NCBI RefSeq assembly: GCF_000385375.1
Contig: NZ_ARVV01000001.1
Coordinates: forward strand, 2,666,001-2,730,000
Source: Methyloversatilis discipulorum
Lineage (GTDB): Bacteria; Pseudomonadota; Gammaproteobacteria; Burkholderiales; Rhodocyclaceae
Direction: 5' to 3'
DNA length: 64,000 nt
The notes beneath the pieces are model-generated. The model was given only the letters and a program-made list of their open reading frames with translations. It was not told the origin of the DNA and ran no database searches. Positions 18,557 through 28,100 of this stretch are shown piece after piece. The position numbers and the translations under genes are program-made. Position 1 is the stretch's first letter; every line of letters begins with the position of its first letter.

Positions 18557-18620
18557 TGCGGTACTCCTTCCCTGTGTATGCCCTGACTAGAGCGTGAGAG
18601 CGCGAAAAAAAAGTGGCGCG

Positions 18621-18629
18621 AGTGTAACA
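18621..18629 (-). promoter_or_regulatory. candidate extended -10 promoter of acpP
   Basis: The minus strand has TGTTACACT, an extended -10 element (TG-N-TACACT), about 65 bases before the acpP ATG. No good -35 box is present at the usual distance. It fits an internal promoter that raises acpP-fabF expression above the rest of the fab operon. Confidence 0.4.
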
Positions 18630-18692
18630 GAAAGCCTGGTCCACTTCGCCTTTGGAGGTGTATGGCGCTCGCGCGCCGCACACCGCCGAATA

Positions 18693-19439
18693 TCAGTGCA
18701 TGAACATCCCGCCGTTCACGTGCAGCGTACTGCCGGTCACGTAGGCGGCCAGCGGCGACGCGAGGAACACGACGGCAGCGGCCACTTCATCGGCCGAGCC
18801 AAGGCGGCCCAGCGGAATCTGGCCAAGCAGCGCGTCACGTGCGGCATCGCCCAGCGCCTCGGTCATGTCGGTGGCGATGAAGCCCGGCGCCACGCAATTG
18901 ACGGTGATGTTGCGCGAACCCAGTTCGCGCGCCAGCGCCATGCTCATGCCGGCGACACCAGCCTTGGCGGCGGCGTAGTTGGCCTGCCCGGGATTGCCGG
19001 TTTCGCCGACCACCGAAGTGATGTTGATGATGCGGCCACTGCGCGCCTTCATCATGCCCTTCATCACCGCGCGCGACATTGTGAACACCGCCTTCAGGTT
19101 GGTGTCGATGACCGCCTGCCACTCGTCGTCCTTCATCCGCATCGCGAGGTTGTCGCGCGTGATGCCGGCGTTGTTCACCAGCACCGAAACGGTGCCGAAG
19201 TCCTTCTCGATCGCGCTGATCGCGGCGGGAATCGCCGCGGCGTCGGTCACGTCGAGCACGATGCCCCGCCCCCGGACGCCGGCAGTCTCGAAAGACTGCT
19301 GTATGCCTGCAGCGCCGGCTTCACTGGTCGCGGTGCCGATCACCGTGGCCCCGGCCTGGCCGAGCGCCAGCGCAATGGCGCGGCCGATGCCTCGGCTGGC
19401 ACCGGTCACCAGTGCGATCTGTCCGTCGAGAACACCCAT
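18693..19439 (-). CDS. fabG: 3-oxoacyl-ACP reductase
   Basis: NADPH-dependent ketoreductase of fatty-acid synthesis. The 248-residue short-chain dehydrogenase has the cofactor loop GASRGIGRA (residues about 14-22), the NNAG motif, and the Ser-Tyr-Lys triad in ITSVVGETGNPGQANYAAAK. The ATG shares one base with the fabD stop (TGATG). Upstream in-frame codons lie inside fabD and are not conserved. Confidence 0.96.
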   Translation of the reverse strand: MGVLDGQIALVTGASRGIGRAIALALGQAGATVIGTATSEAGAAGIQQSFETAGVRGRGIVLDVTDAAAIPAAISAIEKDFGTVSVLVNNAGITRDNLAMRMKDDEWQAVIDTNLKAVFTMSRAVMKGMMKARSGRIINITSVVGETGNPGQANYAAAKAGVAGMSMALARELGSRNITVNCVAPGFIATDMTEALGDAARDALLGQIPLGRLGSADEVAAAVVFLASPLAAYVTGSTLHVNGGMFMH

Positions 19440-20377
19440 CAATTCACTCCGATCTGTTGAGCAAGCTGTTCCAGCGCGGCACCGTCGGACAGCGCCACGC
19501 CGTTGAGGTTGCGGTCGATGCGCTTGGTCAGGCCGGCCAGCACCTTGCCGGGGCCGCACTCGGCGACCGTGACGACGCCCAGCTCAGCCATACGCTGGAT
19601 CACCTCGACCCAGCGCACCGGTGCCGCCGCCTGACGGACGAGGGCATCGCGGATCGCGTCCGGCTCGTCCGGCGACGCCACATCGACGTTATTCACCAGC
19701 GTAATCTGCGGCCGGCGGAACTCGACGTCGGGCAGCGCCTGGGCCAGCTTCTCGGCCGCCGGCTGCATCAGGCTGCAGTGAAAGGGCGCACTGACCGGCA
19801 GCGCGACCGTGCGCTTGGCACCGCGCTCCGACAGCAACGCCATCGCACGCTGGACGGCAGCGGCGTGGCCAGCGATCACCGTCTGCTCCGGCGAGTTGAA
19901 ATTCACAGCAGCGACCACTTCACCTTGCGCGGCTTCGTCGCAGCAGGCCTGCACTGCGGCTGCGTCCAGGCCCAGCACGGCGGCCATCGCGCCGGTACCG
20001 GCGGGCACCGCGTCCTGCATTGCCTGCGCGCGCAGACGAACCAGCGGTACGGCGTCCTTCAGTCGGAGCACGCCGGCAGCAACCAGCGCTGCGAACTCGC
20101 CAAGGCTGTGCCCGGCGACGACATCAGGAGTGCGGCCGGTACGTTTGACCCAGCTGCGGAACACTGCGACGCCAGCAGTCAGCATCAAGGGCTGCGTGTT
20201 GGTGGTCAGCGACAGGCGCTCGGCAGGGCCGTCGGCTGCCATCGCCCACAGATCTTCGCCTAGTGCGAGCGAAGCCTCGTCAAAAGCCGCGCGGATTTCG
20301 GCATCGTCGCCATAGGCGGCCATCATGCCGACCGATTGCGAACCCTGGCCCGGAAAAACGAATGCGAGTTTCTGCAT
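19439..20377 (-). CDS. fabD: malonyl-CoA:ACP transacylase
   Basis: It loads malonyl groups onto ACP. The 312-residue alpha/beta hydrolase-like protein starts MQKLAFVFPGQGSQSVGM and carries the nucleophile elbow GHSLGEF and the catalytic His in SAPFHCSLM. An in-frame ATG three codons upstream (20386) is an alternative; the chosen start is closer to known family N-termini, and neither has a strong ribosome-binding site. Confidence 0.95.
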   Translation of the reverse strand: MQKLAFVFPGQGSQSVGMMAAYGDDAEIRAAFDEASLALGEDLWAMAADGPAERLSLTTNTQPLMLTAGVAVFRSWVKRTGRTPDVVAGHSLGEFAALVAAGVLRLKDAVPLVRLRAQAMQDAVPAGTGAMAAVLGLDAAAVQACCDEAAQGEVVAAVNFNSPEQTVIAGHAAAVQRAMALLSERGAKRTVALPVSAPFHCSLMQPAAEKLAQALPDVEFRRPQITLVNNVDVASPDEPDAIRDALVRQAAAPVRWVEVIQRMAELGVVTVAECGPGKVLAGLTKRIDRNLNGVALSDGAALEQLAQQIGVN

Positions 20378-20416
20378 GGAAGACATCGGAAAATCGGTGG
20401 ATCGGAAGCGAATGGA

Positions 20417-21379
20417 TCAGAAGCGCAGCAACACGCCGCCCCAGGTGAAACCGCCGCCCACACCCTCGAGCATCACGTTCTGGCCCCGCTTGATGCGACC
20501 ATCACGGACGGCGATGTCGAGCGCCAGCGGCACCGACGCAGCCGACGTATTGCCATGCTCGGCCACCGTGGTAATGACCTTGTCCATCGACATATCGAGT
20601 CGCTTGGCAGTCGACTGAAGGATGCGGATATTGGCCTGGTGAGGCACCAGCCAATCGAGCGCCGTCATCGGCAGTTCCGCCGCCTGCATCAGTTCGACCG
20701 CGGTATCGCCAAGCACGCGCACGGCGAACTTGAAAACCGCCTGGCCGTCCATCTGCAGCAAGGGCTTGCCGGCAACGGAGCCATTGCAGACCTGGCCCGG
20801 CACCGACAGGATGTCGTGGTAGTGGCCATCGGCATGCAGCGCCGACGACAGGATGCCCGGCTCGCTCGACGCCTCGAGCACCACCGCGCCGGCACCGTCA
20901 CCGAACAGCACGCAGGTGCCGCGGTCGTTCCAGTCGAGGATGCGCGAGAACACCTCGGCACCGACCACCAGCGCGCACTTGTGCGAACCGGAACGGATGA
21001 ACTTCTCGGCGATGGTCAGCGCATAGACGAAACCCGAGCACACCGCCTGTACGTCGAACGCGGTCGCCGCGCGATTGCCCAGCTTGTGCTGCAGCAGGCA
21101 GGCGGTGCTCGGGAAAACCTGATCGGGCGTCGACGTGGCGACGATGATCAGATCGACCTCGCTCGCCTCGCGACCCGCCATTTCGAGCGCCTTGCGGCTC
21201 GCATTCAGCGCGAGGTCGCTGGAATGCTCATGCTCGGCGGCAAAGTGACGGAAGCGGATGCCAGTGCGATCGGCAATCCACTCGTCCGACGTTTCGATGC
21301 CCCGTGCGACCAGATCATGGTTCGACACCGGCGCGCCGGGCAGATAGCCGCCCGTGCCGGTGATGCGGCAAAAACTCAT
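20417..21379 (-). CDS. fabH: beta-ketoacyl-ACP synthase III
   Basis: It starts fatty-acid synthesis by condensing acetyl-CoA with malonyl-ACP. The 320-residue protein has the Cys in [12 protein letters not shown], the His in PHQANIRI and the Asn in [11 protein letters not shown], the classical KASIII triad. The ATG at 21379 overlaps the plsX stop by four bases; the nine-codon longer frame is inside plsX. Confidence 0.96.
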   Translation of the reverse strand: MSFCRITGTGGYLPGAPVSNHDLVARGIETSDEWIADRTGIRFRHFAAEHEHSSDLALNASRKALEMAGREASEVDLIIVATSTPDQVFPSTACLLQHKLGNRAATAFDVQAVCSGFVYALTIAEKFIRSGSHKCALVVGAEVFSRILDWNDRGTCVLFGDGAGAVVLEASSEPGILSSALHADGHYHDILSVPGQVCNGSVAGKPLLQMDGQAVFKFAVRVLGDTAVELMQAAELPMTALDWLVPHQANIRILQSTAKRLDMSMDKVITTVAEHGNTSAASVPLALDIAVRDGRIKRGQNVMLEGVGGGFTWGGVLLRF

Positions 21380-22389
21380 GCAGCTACCTCGGTACGTGTC
21401 ATGCATTCGGTGATGCGGGCGATCAGATCATTGCGCACTGCGTCTGCCGCGCGGGCGATGGCCTGCTCGAATCCGTAGGCATCGCTGGAGCCGTGGCTCT
21501 TCACGACGACACCGCGCAGCCCGAGCAGGCTGGCGCCATTGTAACGACGATGATCGACGCGGCGGCGGAAGGCGGCAATGACCGGTCGGGCAACCAGGTA
21601 CATCAGCTTGCGCAGCGGTCCGCGGCTGAATTCCTCGCGCAGGAAGGTGCCTATCATCTGCGCCAGGCCTTCCGAGGTCTTCAGCGCGACGTTACCGACG
21701 AATCCATCGCAGACCACGACGTCGGTCGTGCCCTTGTAGATGTCGTTACCCTCGACATTGCCGTAGAAGTTGAGATCGCTGGCGCGCAGCAGATCGGCCG
21801 CGCCCTTGACCGCCTCGTTACCCTTGATCGCTTCCTCGCCGATGTTGAGCAGCCCGACGCTCGGGCGCTCGCGCGACTCGAGCGCCGACACCAGCATCGC
21901 GCCCATCAGGCCGAACTGGAACAGGTGCTCGGAGGTGCAATCGACGTTGGCGCCAAGGTCCAGCACGTAAGTGTGGCCCTTTACAGTCGGCAGGATGGAG
22001 GCAATCGCCGGCCGGTCGATGCCGGGCAGCGTCTTCAGGACGAACTTGGAGATCGCCATCAGTGCGCCGGTGTTGCCGGCGGACACTGCGGCCTGCGCGC
22101 GACCTTCCTTCACCAGGTCGATCGCCACACGCATCGATGAATCCTTCTTGCCGCGCATGGCTTGCGCGGGCGGCTCGTCCATGCCGACCACTTCGGACGC
22201 ATGGACGACAGAAATCCGCGGCTCGTTGTTCGCACCGAGACGCTTCAGTTCAGCGTCGAGCACATCCTTGAGCCCGACGAGCAGCAGACTGCAGGCCGGA
22301 TCCCTGCGCAGATAGGCAAGGGCGGCAGGCAGGGTGACAGACGGACCATGATCCCCGCCCATGCAATCGATGGCCAGGGTATAGCTCAT
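21376..22389 (-). CDS. plsX: phosphate acyltransferase PlsX
   Basis: It makes acyl-phosphate from acyl-ACP for the PlsY route of phosphatidic acid synthesis. The 337-residue protein begins [20 protein letters not shown], the conserved PlsX N-terminus, and has the [13 protein letters not shown] and [12 protein letters not shown] blocks. An in-frame ATG three codons upstream is possible. It lies between rpmF and fabH, the standard proteobacterial order. Confidence 0.95.
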   Translation of the reverse strand: MSYTLAIDCMGGDHGPSVTLPAALAYLRRDPACSLLLVGLKDVLDAELKRLGANNEPRISVVHASEVVGMDEPPAQAMRGKKDSSMRVAIDLVKEGRAQAAVSAGNTGALMAISKFVLKTLPGIDRPAIASILPTVKGHTYVLDLGANVDCTSEHLFQFGLMGAMLVSALESRERPSVGLLNIGEEAIKGNEAVKGAADLLRASDLNFYGNVEGNDIYKGTTDVVVCDGFVGNVALKTSEGLAQMIGTFLREEFSRGPLRKLMYLVARPVIAAFRRRVDHRRYNGASLLGLRGVVVKSHGSSDAYGFEQAIARAADAVRNDLIARITECMTRTEVAA

Positions 22390-22468
22390 GCCGCGCATCC
22401 GATCAATTCAAAGTCGCCCGGGGAGGCCGCACAGGTGCGGCGTGCCGGAAAAAACGACAAAGCGATGA

Positions 22469-22648
22469 TCACTCGCCCTTGGTCTTGAGCACCTTCTTGC
22501 CGCGGTAGAAACCGCTCGGCGAGATGTGATGACGCAGGTGGACCTCGCCCGTGGTCGACTCGACGGCGGTGGCCGGCGCGGTCAGAAAATCATGCGCACG
22601 GTGCATGCCGCGCTTCGACGGCGACTTCTTGTTTTGCTGGACAGCCAT
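22469..22648 (-). CDS. rpmF: 50S ribosomal protein L32
   Basis: A 59-residue basic ribosomal protein starting [20 protein letters not shown], the diagnostic L32 N-terminus, and ending KKVLKTKGE. The longer open frame upstream is not conserved. It lies between yceD and plsX, as in E. coli, and is probably cotranscribed with the fatty-acid genes. Confidence 0.96.
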   Translation of the reverse strand: MAVQQNKKSPSKRGMHRAHDFLTAPATAVESTTGEVHLRHHISPSGFYRGKKVLKTKGE

Positions 22649-22724
22649 GAACAACTCCCCCGGATAACCGGATAAAAAACCACACAACCGCGCCCGCCGG
22701 ATCGGATGATCCAGCCAGCCTCAT

Positions 22725-23294
22725 TCAATTCCGTTTCAGCTGCCCGAGCACCGCAAACGGTGACGGCTTCGCCGAAGTCGTTTCCTGCTCACTCACACCT
22801 GCTATCGCCGGCGCATCGCACTGCTGATGCAGCGGTACCGCGGGCAACGCAAGCAGCACCTCGTCTTCGACCAGTGCTGCCAGATCGAGCGGCCCGTCGA
22901 GTTCCAGCGCCTCGAAGCTGTCGTCGTCGAGATCTTCGTCGCCCCAGGCTTCGCCAGCAAATACCAGGCGGAAGCGGGACTCGCTATGCACATCGATCTG
23001 CACGTCGCCGAGACAGCGCTGGCATTGCATCATCACATCTGCCGACACGGCGAGAGTCAGCCAGCATGCGCCCTCGGCGTCTACGGAGCCCGCCAGCGAC
23101 CACTCGATTCCGTCGGCACTGCGGCACTCCGCCGCCAGACGCCCGAACGACGCCAGCGCGACGCGACCGGTCAGGCGCTGCTGCGCACGCGCTAGCTGCT
23201 GCGCGTCGAGCCGGACACGTACGTCATCGCCGCTCGATTCATTGCCGGCCGACAACTTACCCGTCGACTTTCCGGCTCCGGCTGCTTCGGTCAT
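22725..23294 (-). CDS. yceD: YceD family (DUF177) protein, putative 23S rRNA accumulation factor
   Basis: A conserved protein encoded just upstream of rpmF; in E. coli and plants the family is linked to 23S rRNA accumulation. The 189-residue sequence has the family's CxxC (MMQCQRCLGDV), an acidic central segment, and the typical C-terminus NPFAVL-like SPFAVLGQLKRN. It is the first gene of the rpmF-plsX-fab run and is divergent from maf. Confidence 0.9.
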   Translation of the reverse strand: MTEAAGAGKSTGKLSAGNESSGDDVRVRLDAQQLARAQQRLTGRVALASFGRLAAECRSADGIEWSLAGSVDAEGACWLTLAVSADVMMQCQRCLGDVQIDVHSESRFRLVFAGEAWGDEDLDDDSFEALELDGPLDLAALVEDEVLLALPAVPLHQQCDAPAIAGVSEQETTSAKPSPFAVLGQLKRN

Positions 23295-23434
23295 GAACGT
23301 CTGCTTGCCCGATGATGCAATGGGCGGAGAAACAAACCCGAAATGATACTATCCCCTTGAAGCAGCTGTCAAAGCGCGCTCAGAATTTCGGCCTGCGAAG
23401 AAGCAGACCGGCACTCCGTTTCCCTCGTCCGCAC

Positions 23435-24025
23435 ATGTCCCCAGATCTTCCTCCGCTGGTCCTCGGCTCGTCCTCACGCTATCGCCAGGAGCTGCTGTCC
23501 CGGCTGCGCGTTCCCTTCACCACGGCGTCACCGGACATCGACGAATCGATGCTGGGCCACGAAACGCCGCGCGAACAGGCCATACGCCTCGCGCGCAGCA
23601 AGGCCGAGGCGATCGCGGCGCGCTTTCCCGGCGCCTGTGTCATCGGCTCCGACCAGGTCGCCTCCTGCGGCGGACGTCGCTACGGCAAGCCGGGCAGCCG
23701 CGATGCCGCGATTGCCCAGCTGGCGGAACTGAGCGGCCGGACCGTCGTGTTCGACACTGCGCTGTGCGTGATCGATGGCCGCAGGGGCACACGGCATGAA
23801 GCCCTGGTGCCGACCGAAGTCGTATTCCGCGCGCTGTCTCGACCGGAAATCGAGCGCTACGTCGATCTCGACGACCCGCTGGACTGCGCTGGCGCCGCGA
23901 AATCCGAATCGCTGGGCATTGCATTGCTGGAAAGACTGAGCGGCGACGACCCGACGGCGCTGGTCGGCCTGCCACTGATCCGTCTCAGCGCGCTGCTGCG
24001 CGGCATCGGCTACCCGCTGCCATGA
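23435..24025 (+). CDS. Maf family nucleoside triphosphate pyrophosphatase (YceF type)
   Basis: House-cleaning pyrophosphatase acting on modified nucleotides; the YceF subgroup prefers 7-methyl-GTP. The 196-residue protein starts MSPDLPPLVLGSSSRYRQELL, with the conserved SSS-R loop, and has CVIGSDQVA with the catalytic Asp and the AGAAKSESLG segment. The upstream in-frame extension is not conserved. It is divergent from yceD, with which YceF genes are often linked, and overlaps the next gene by four bases. Confidence 0.9.
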   Translation: MSPDLPPLVLGSSSRYRQELLSRLRVPFTTASPDIDESMLGHETPREQAIRLARSKAEAIAARFPGACVIGSDQVASCGGRRYGKPGSRDAAIAQLAELSGRTVVFDTALCVIDGRRGTRHEALVPTEVVFRALSRPEIERYVDLDDPLDCAGAAKSESLGIALLERLSGDDPTALVGLPLIRLSALLRGIGYPLP

Positions 24026-24750
24026 GCGCGACGACCTCGTCGGGCACGCTCTACATGCTGCCCAGCCCGCTCGACGTCGGCGCCGCATGCGCGCTCGACA
24101 CGCCGGCGGCGGTACGCGACTGCGCACACCGCCTCGATTACTTCCTGGTGGAAAGCGCAAAGTCGGCCCGCGCCACGCTGAAGCGTCTGGAGCACCCGAC
24201 GCCGCTGCGCGAACTCGAAATCGTCGAGTTGCCACCGGAAAAGGACGGCCGACTGCTGCGCGACCTGCTGGCGCCCATGCTCGCCGGCCGCAGCGCCGGC
24301 GTGATTTCCGACGCCGGCTGCCCCGGCGTTGCCGACCCGGGTGCGCTGGCAGCACGCACCGCGCACACGATGGGAATTCCGGTCATGCCACTGGTCGGCC
24401 CGTCCTCCATCCTGCTCGGTCTGATGGCGTCCGGCCTGAACGGGCAATCATTCGCCTTCCACGGCTACCTGCCGGTGGAGGACGCCGCACGCGCAAAGAC
24501 ACTGGCAGAGCTGGAAAAGCAGTCGGCGCGACTGAGACAGACCCAACTGTTCATCGAGACGCCCTACCGCAACCTGAAAATGTTCGACGCGATCCGCGCT
24601 CACTGCCGCGGCAGCACCTTGCTGTGCGTGGCGGCGGCGCTGACGGCGCCCGATCAATTCGTGCGGACGAAGCCGGTGTCGAAGTGGACAGCGGAAGAAA
24701 TCGGACGCATCGACCGCCGCCCGACACTTTTCCTCCTGCTGGCCGACTGA
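24022..24750 (+). CDS. SAM-dependent methyltransferase, tetrapyrrole methylase/RsmI-like family
   Basis: A 242-residue protein with the tetrapyrrole-methylase fold. It has GTLYMLPSPLDV at the N-terminus, the VISDAGCPGVADPG loop characteristic of RsmI-type 16S rRNA 2'-O-methyltransferases, and the VGPSSILLGLMASGL segment. It is shorter than RsmI and divergent, so it is probably a paralogue whose substrate is unknown. The ATG overlaps the maf stop (ATGA), indicating coupling. Confidence 0.85.
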   Translation: MSATTSSGTLYMLPSPLDVGAACALDTPAAVRDCAHRLDYFLVESAKSARATLKRLEHPTPLRELEIVELPPEKDGRLLRDLLAPMLAGRSAGVISDAGCPGVADPGALAARTAHTMGIPVMPLVGPSSILLGLMASGLNGQSFAFHGYLPVEDAARAKTLAELEKQSARLRQTQLFIETPYRNLKMFDAIRAHCRGSTLLCVAAALTAPDQFVRTKPVSKWTAEEIGRIDRRPTLFLLLAD

Positions 24751-24766
24751 GGCGTAGCCAGACGCC

Positions 24767-25732
24767 TCAGCGCATTCCGACGCGATTCAGCGCGCCGGTC
24801 ACGCTCTCACCCAGATCGGCGCCCAATTGCTTGGCAAAACGCTCGGCAATGTTCTGACGCTGCGTGAAATCGACGATGTCGGCAGCCTTGACAACGTCGC
24901 GCGCAACATACTCGACGCTGCCGAGGTCGTCGGCCAAGCCAAGTTCGATGCTGCGCGAGCCGCTCCACATCAGGCCGGAGAACATGTCCGGCGATTCCTT
25001 CAGCCGCTCGCCGCGACCCTTGCGCACCACTTCGATGAACTGCTGGTGCACGTCGCCGAGAAGCTGACGCGCATGATCCTTGTGCCGTTCATCCTGCGGC
25101 GAAAACGGATCGAGAAAACCCTTGTTCTCGCCTGCGGTCAGCAGCCGGCGCTCGACCCCCACCTTGTCCATCAGCCCGGTGAAGCCGAAACCGTCCATCA
25201 GCACACCGATCGAACCGACGATGCTCGCCTTGTCCACATAGATGCGGTCAGCGGCCACGGCAACGTAATAGCCGCCCGACGCACAGATGTCCTCGACCAC
25301 GGCATACAGCGGCGTATCCGGATAGAGCGCGCGAAGCCGCCCGATCTCGTCGTTGATGATGCCGCTCTGCACCGGACTGCCGCCCGGGCTGTTGATCTTC
25401 AGGATGACGCCCTGGGTGTTCTTGTCGTCGAATGCCGACTGCAGCGAGGACACGATGCGCTCGGCGCTCGCTTCGCCATTCGGCGCGATGACGCCACTGA
25501 GCTCGACCAGCGCCGTGTGCTTGCGGTGTTCCGCCTGGCTGAACAGGGAACTCCAGTCGATCAGCGCAAAGGTGAGCACGCCAAGGTAGGCGAAGCCGAT
25601 CATCCGGAAGAAGATGCTCCAGCGCCGACGACGGCGCTGCTCGGTGACCGATTCGAGCGCGAGACGCTCGATCAGCTTGCGCTCCCACGTTGATTCAGGA
25701 CGTTTGTCGGACGGCGTATCAGGTTCTGACAT
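24767..25732 (-). CDS. signal peptide peptidase SppA-type membrane protease
   Basis: An inner-membrane Ser/Lys protease that degrades cleaved signal peptides. The 321-residue protein has one transmembrane helix (about residues 46-64) and a single S49 domain with LKINSPGGSP, the probable nucleophile in ICASGGYYVAVAAD and the probable general base Lys in VDKASIVGSIG. The length fits the short SppA36K-like forms rather than the double-domain E. coli SppA. The ATG at 25732 is used; it lies 10 bases after the Rieske gene and is convergent with the methylase gene. Confidence 0.9.
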   Translation of the reverse strand: MSEPDTPSDKRPESTWERKLIERLALESVTEQRRRRRWSIFFRMIGFAYLGVLTFALIDWSSLFSQAEHRKHTALVELSGVIAPNGEASAERIVSSLQSAFDDKNTQGVILKINSPGGSPVQSGIINDEIGRLRALYPDTPLYAVVEDICASGGYYVAVAADRIYVDKASIVGSIGVLMDGFGFTGLMDKVGVERRLLTAGENKGFLDPFSPQDERHKDHARQLLGDVHQQFIEVVRKGRGERLKESPDMFSGLMWSGSRSIELGLADDLGSVEYVARDVVKAADIVDFTQRQNIAERFAKQLGADLGESVTGALNRVGMR

Positions 25733-25742
25733 GATGTTTTGC

Positions 25743-26096
25743 TTACTCGCTGCGTGCTTCGGACAGCCACACCTGTCCATCGGATTCTTCGAGCTTCACC
25801 GGTTCCAGTCGTGCGCCGCGGCATGGGCCACCGACACACAGCCCGGTGTCCGGTGCATAAAGGGCGCCGTGAGTGGAGCAGATCAAGTATAACTTTGAAG
25901 TATCGAAGAACTCGCCGTGATTCCAGTCGAGTTCTATCGGCACATGGCGGCAGCTGTTTACATATCCGTGCACCCGCCCGCGGAAACGTACCGCAAAGGC
26001 CTGCCGCGACTTGTCGCCAGCACTCGCGATCTCGAACCGCACCCCTGCTCCGCCTTCCTCCAGCGCGTCCGACGCGCAGACGTTCACGCGTGACAT
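25743..26096 (-). CDS. Rieske [2Fe-2S] ferredoxin-like protein
   Basis: A 117-residue soluble Rieske protein. The cluster ligands are the C-x-H pair Cys49/His51 (SCRHVP) and the C-x2-H pair Cys73/His76 (ICSTHGALY), followed by TGLCVGGPC. It has no export signal. It overlaps the 3' end of the HAD phosphatase gene and precedes the SppA gene, a conserved betaproteobacterial grouping with no known joint function. The electron-transfer partner cannot be inferred. Confidence 0.88.
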   Translation of the reverse strand: MSRVNVCASDALEEGGAGVRFEIASAGDKSRQAFAVRFRGRVHGYVNSCRHVPIELDWNHGEFFDTSKLYLICSTHGALYAPDTGLCVGGPCRGARLEPVKLEESDGQVWLSEARSE

Positions 26097-26740
26097 CGCA
26101 GCCATTCCGTCAGTTCGGCCACGCTGGCGGCGTGCGCACGCGGCGCCGCGTCGAGCAGTTCATGCAGAGGGTGGGCCCCATAACTCACCGCCACCGCCTC
26201 GCAACCCGCGTGACGCGCCATCAGCAGGTCGTGCGTCGTATCGCCGATGACCAGCGTGCGCTCGGGCGCGTGCGACAGTTCGTCCATCAGTTCCAACACC
26301 ATATCGGGCGCCGGTTTCGACACCGATTCGTCGGCACAGCGGGTGGACGCGAACATCGGCCCGAGGCCGGTGTGGCCGAGCGCGCGATTCAAGCCGACGC
26401 GGCTCTTGCCGGTGGCCACCGCAAGCGTGTGTCCGCGCCCGCGCAATTCGTCGAGCAGTTCGGGCACGCCGTCGAACAGCGTCAATTCATGGTCGCGCGC
26501 CAGATAGTGATAGCGGTAACGGCCGGCCAACTCCTGGTGGCGCGAAGCCGGTAGCTCGGGCACGGCGCGCGCCAGCGCGTCGATCAGCCCGAGGCCGATC
26601 ACCGAGCGCGCGGTCGCGTCGTCCGGCGGCACGACGCCCAGGTCGTCGCAGGCGTGCTGGATGGCATGGACGATGGCCGCCGCCGAATCGAGCAGCGTGC
26701 CGTCCCAGTCGAAAACGATGAGGTCAAACTGTGCGGGCAT
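26084..26740 (-). CDS. HAD-superfamily hydrolase, phosphoglycolate phosphatase-like
   Basis: A 218-residue HAD subfamily IA phosphatase. Motif I DWDGTLLDS carries the nucleophile Asp, motif II is VATGKS, motif III is the Lys in SKPAPDM and motif IV is VIGDTTHDLLMA. The cap insertion is of the phosphoglycolate phosphatase (Gph) kind, but the substrate is not certain. It overlaps rluC by 17 bases; the rluC-HAD-Rieske-sppA order recurs in betaproteobacteria. Confidence 0.88.
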   Translation of the reverse strand: MPAQFDLIVFDWDGTLLDSAAAIVHAIQHACDDLGVVPPDDATARSVIGLGLIDALARAVPELPASRHQELAGRYRYHYLARDHELTLFDGVPELLDELRGRGHTLAVATGKSRVGLNRALGHTGLGPMFASTRCADESVSKPAPDMVLELMDELSHAPERTLVIGDTTHDLLMARHAGCEAVAVSYGAHPLHELLDAAPRAHAASVAELTEWLRCHA

Positions 26741-27722
26741 GGTCTTGGTCGGTATTGCGGGCTGCGCGGTCGAAGTCGCGCGGGTGCTGTGCGTCGAGCC
26801 GGCGCACGAAACCCGCCAGGTCCTCGGGCAGCGGCGCCTCGATCTGCAGGCGCTCGCCGGTCAGCGGATGGTTCAGCGTCAGGCTGTGGGCGTGCAGGAA
26901 CATGCGCGGCAGCCCCTCCTTGCGCAGCGCTTTGTTCAACGGGAAATCGCCGTACTTCTCGTCGCCGGCGATAGGGAAGCCGCTGGACGCCAGGTGCACG
27001 CGGATCTGGTGCGTGCGGCCAGTCTTGATGCGCACACCGAGCAGGCTGTAGCCGGGCCAGCGCGCCTCAAGTTCGACAATAGAGTGGGCCGCCTTGCCGT
27101 CGGGATCGACCGATACGCGGCGCTCGCCCGACTCCGTCAGATACTTGGTCAGCGCCAGCTTGATGTGCTGCAGCGGATTGAGCCAGCGGCCCTTCACCAG
27201 CGCGAAGTATCGCTTGTCCATGCCGCCATCGCGGAAGGCATCGTGCAGCGCGGTCAGCGCCGATCGCTTCTTCGCCACCAGCAGAATGCCCGAGGTTTCA
27301 CGGTCCAGCCGGTGCGCCAGTTCGAGCAGTTTCGCCTGCGGACGCGCCCGGCGCAGGCTTTCGATGACGCCAAAGCTCACGCCGGAGCCGCCATGAACGG
27401 CAATACCGGCCGGCTTGTTGATGGCGAGAAAGGCGTCGTCCTCGTACAGGATGTCGAATTCCATTGCCGGAATGGCTGCCGGCGTACCCGGATCCGCCAT
27501 GCGGATCGGCGGAATGCGCACCTCGTCGCGCTCGGCAAGCCGGTAGGTCTGATCGACCCGCTTGCTGTTAACACGCACTTCGCCGGAGCGCAGGATGCGA
27601 TAGACGTGACTCTTCGGCACGCCCTTGCACACCCGCAGCAGGAAGTTGTCGATGCGCTGCCCGGCCTCTTCGACATCCACGACATGCCGCACAACTTTCG
27701 GAGCTTTACCCAACTCCTTCAT
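26724..27722 (-). CDS. rluC: 23S rRNA pseudouridine(955/2504/2580) synthase
   Basis: It isomerises uridines in 23S rRNA. The 332-residue protein has an N-terminal S4 RNA-binding domain (about residues 20-75) and a catalytic domain with the RluA-family motif HRLDRETSGILLVAKK containing the catalytic Asp, plus RTHQIRVHLA. The gene is divergent from rne, as rluC and rne are in E. coli. Confidence 0.94.
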   Translation of the reverse strand: MKELGKAPKVVRHVVDVEEAGQRIDNFLLRVCKGVPKSHVYRILRSGEVRVNSKRVDQTYRLAERDEVRIPPIRMADPGTPAAIPAMEFDILYEDDAFLAINKPAGIAVHGGSGVSFGVIESLRRARPQAKLLELAHRLDRETSGILLVAKKRSALTALHDAFRDGGMDKRYFALVKGRWLNPLQHIKLALTKYLTESGERRVSVDPDGKAAHSIVELEARWPGYSLLGVRIKTGRTHQIRVHLASSGFPIAGDEKYGDFPLNKALRKEGLPRMFLHAHSLTLNHPLTGERLQIEAPLPEDLAGFVRRLDAQHPRDFDRAARNTDQDHARTV

Positions 27723-28100
27723 TTCAAATATACTGCGACGGGTTTTCGGTCTGATTTCGAAGCAGACGCAGTGCGGAGCACATCCAGCTCGAAGTGGCGG
27801 ACGCCGGGTGACAGATTGACGGTGAAGTGCTTCCTCATGCAGTCCTTCTTGGCAGACGAAAACCGGATCACGGGTTAATCCCGCTCACCCAAAGTAGCGA
27901 GTGTACTGAGTAGCGCGAGTACCGTACAGGCAGAATCCCCCAGGCAGTCGCGAAAGCGCGGCTGCATTGAGAGTTGGCAGACCCCTCCACGTCCCCCAGT
28001 CCGTTCCCATCGAAAAAACCCGATTGCAGCCGACACGATAGACGTTATTTACTGACGAGCGGTTTGTCCTGCCCGTGTGCGGTGCGCGCGGGAGAAGTTG
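27723..28100 (+). promoter_or_regulatory. rluC-rne divergent region and rne leader
   Basis: A 378-base stretch with no supported gene. It should hold the promoters for rluC and rne. One candidate for rne is TTGCAG (28024-28029), a 16-base spacer and TATTTA (28046-28051), about 45 bases before the RNase E start. The copy GGGAGAAGTTG just before 28101 is the ribosome-binding site. RNase E is autoregulated through its leader in E. coli; no equivalent hairpin was confidently identified here. Confidence 0.4.
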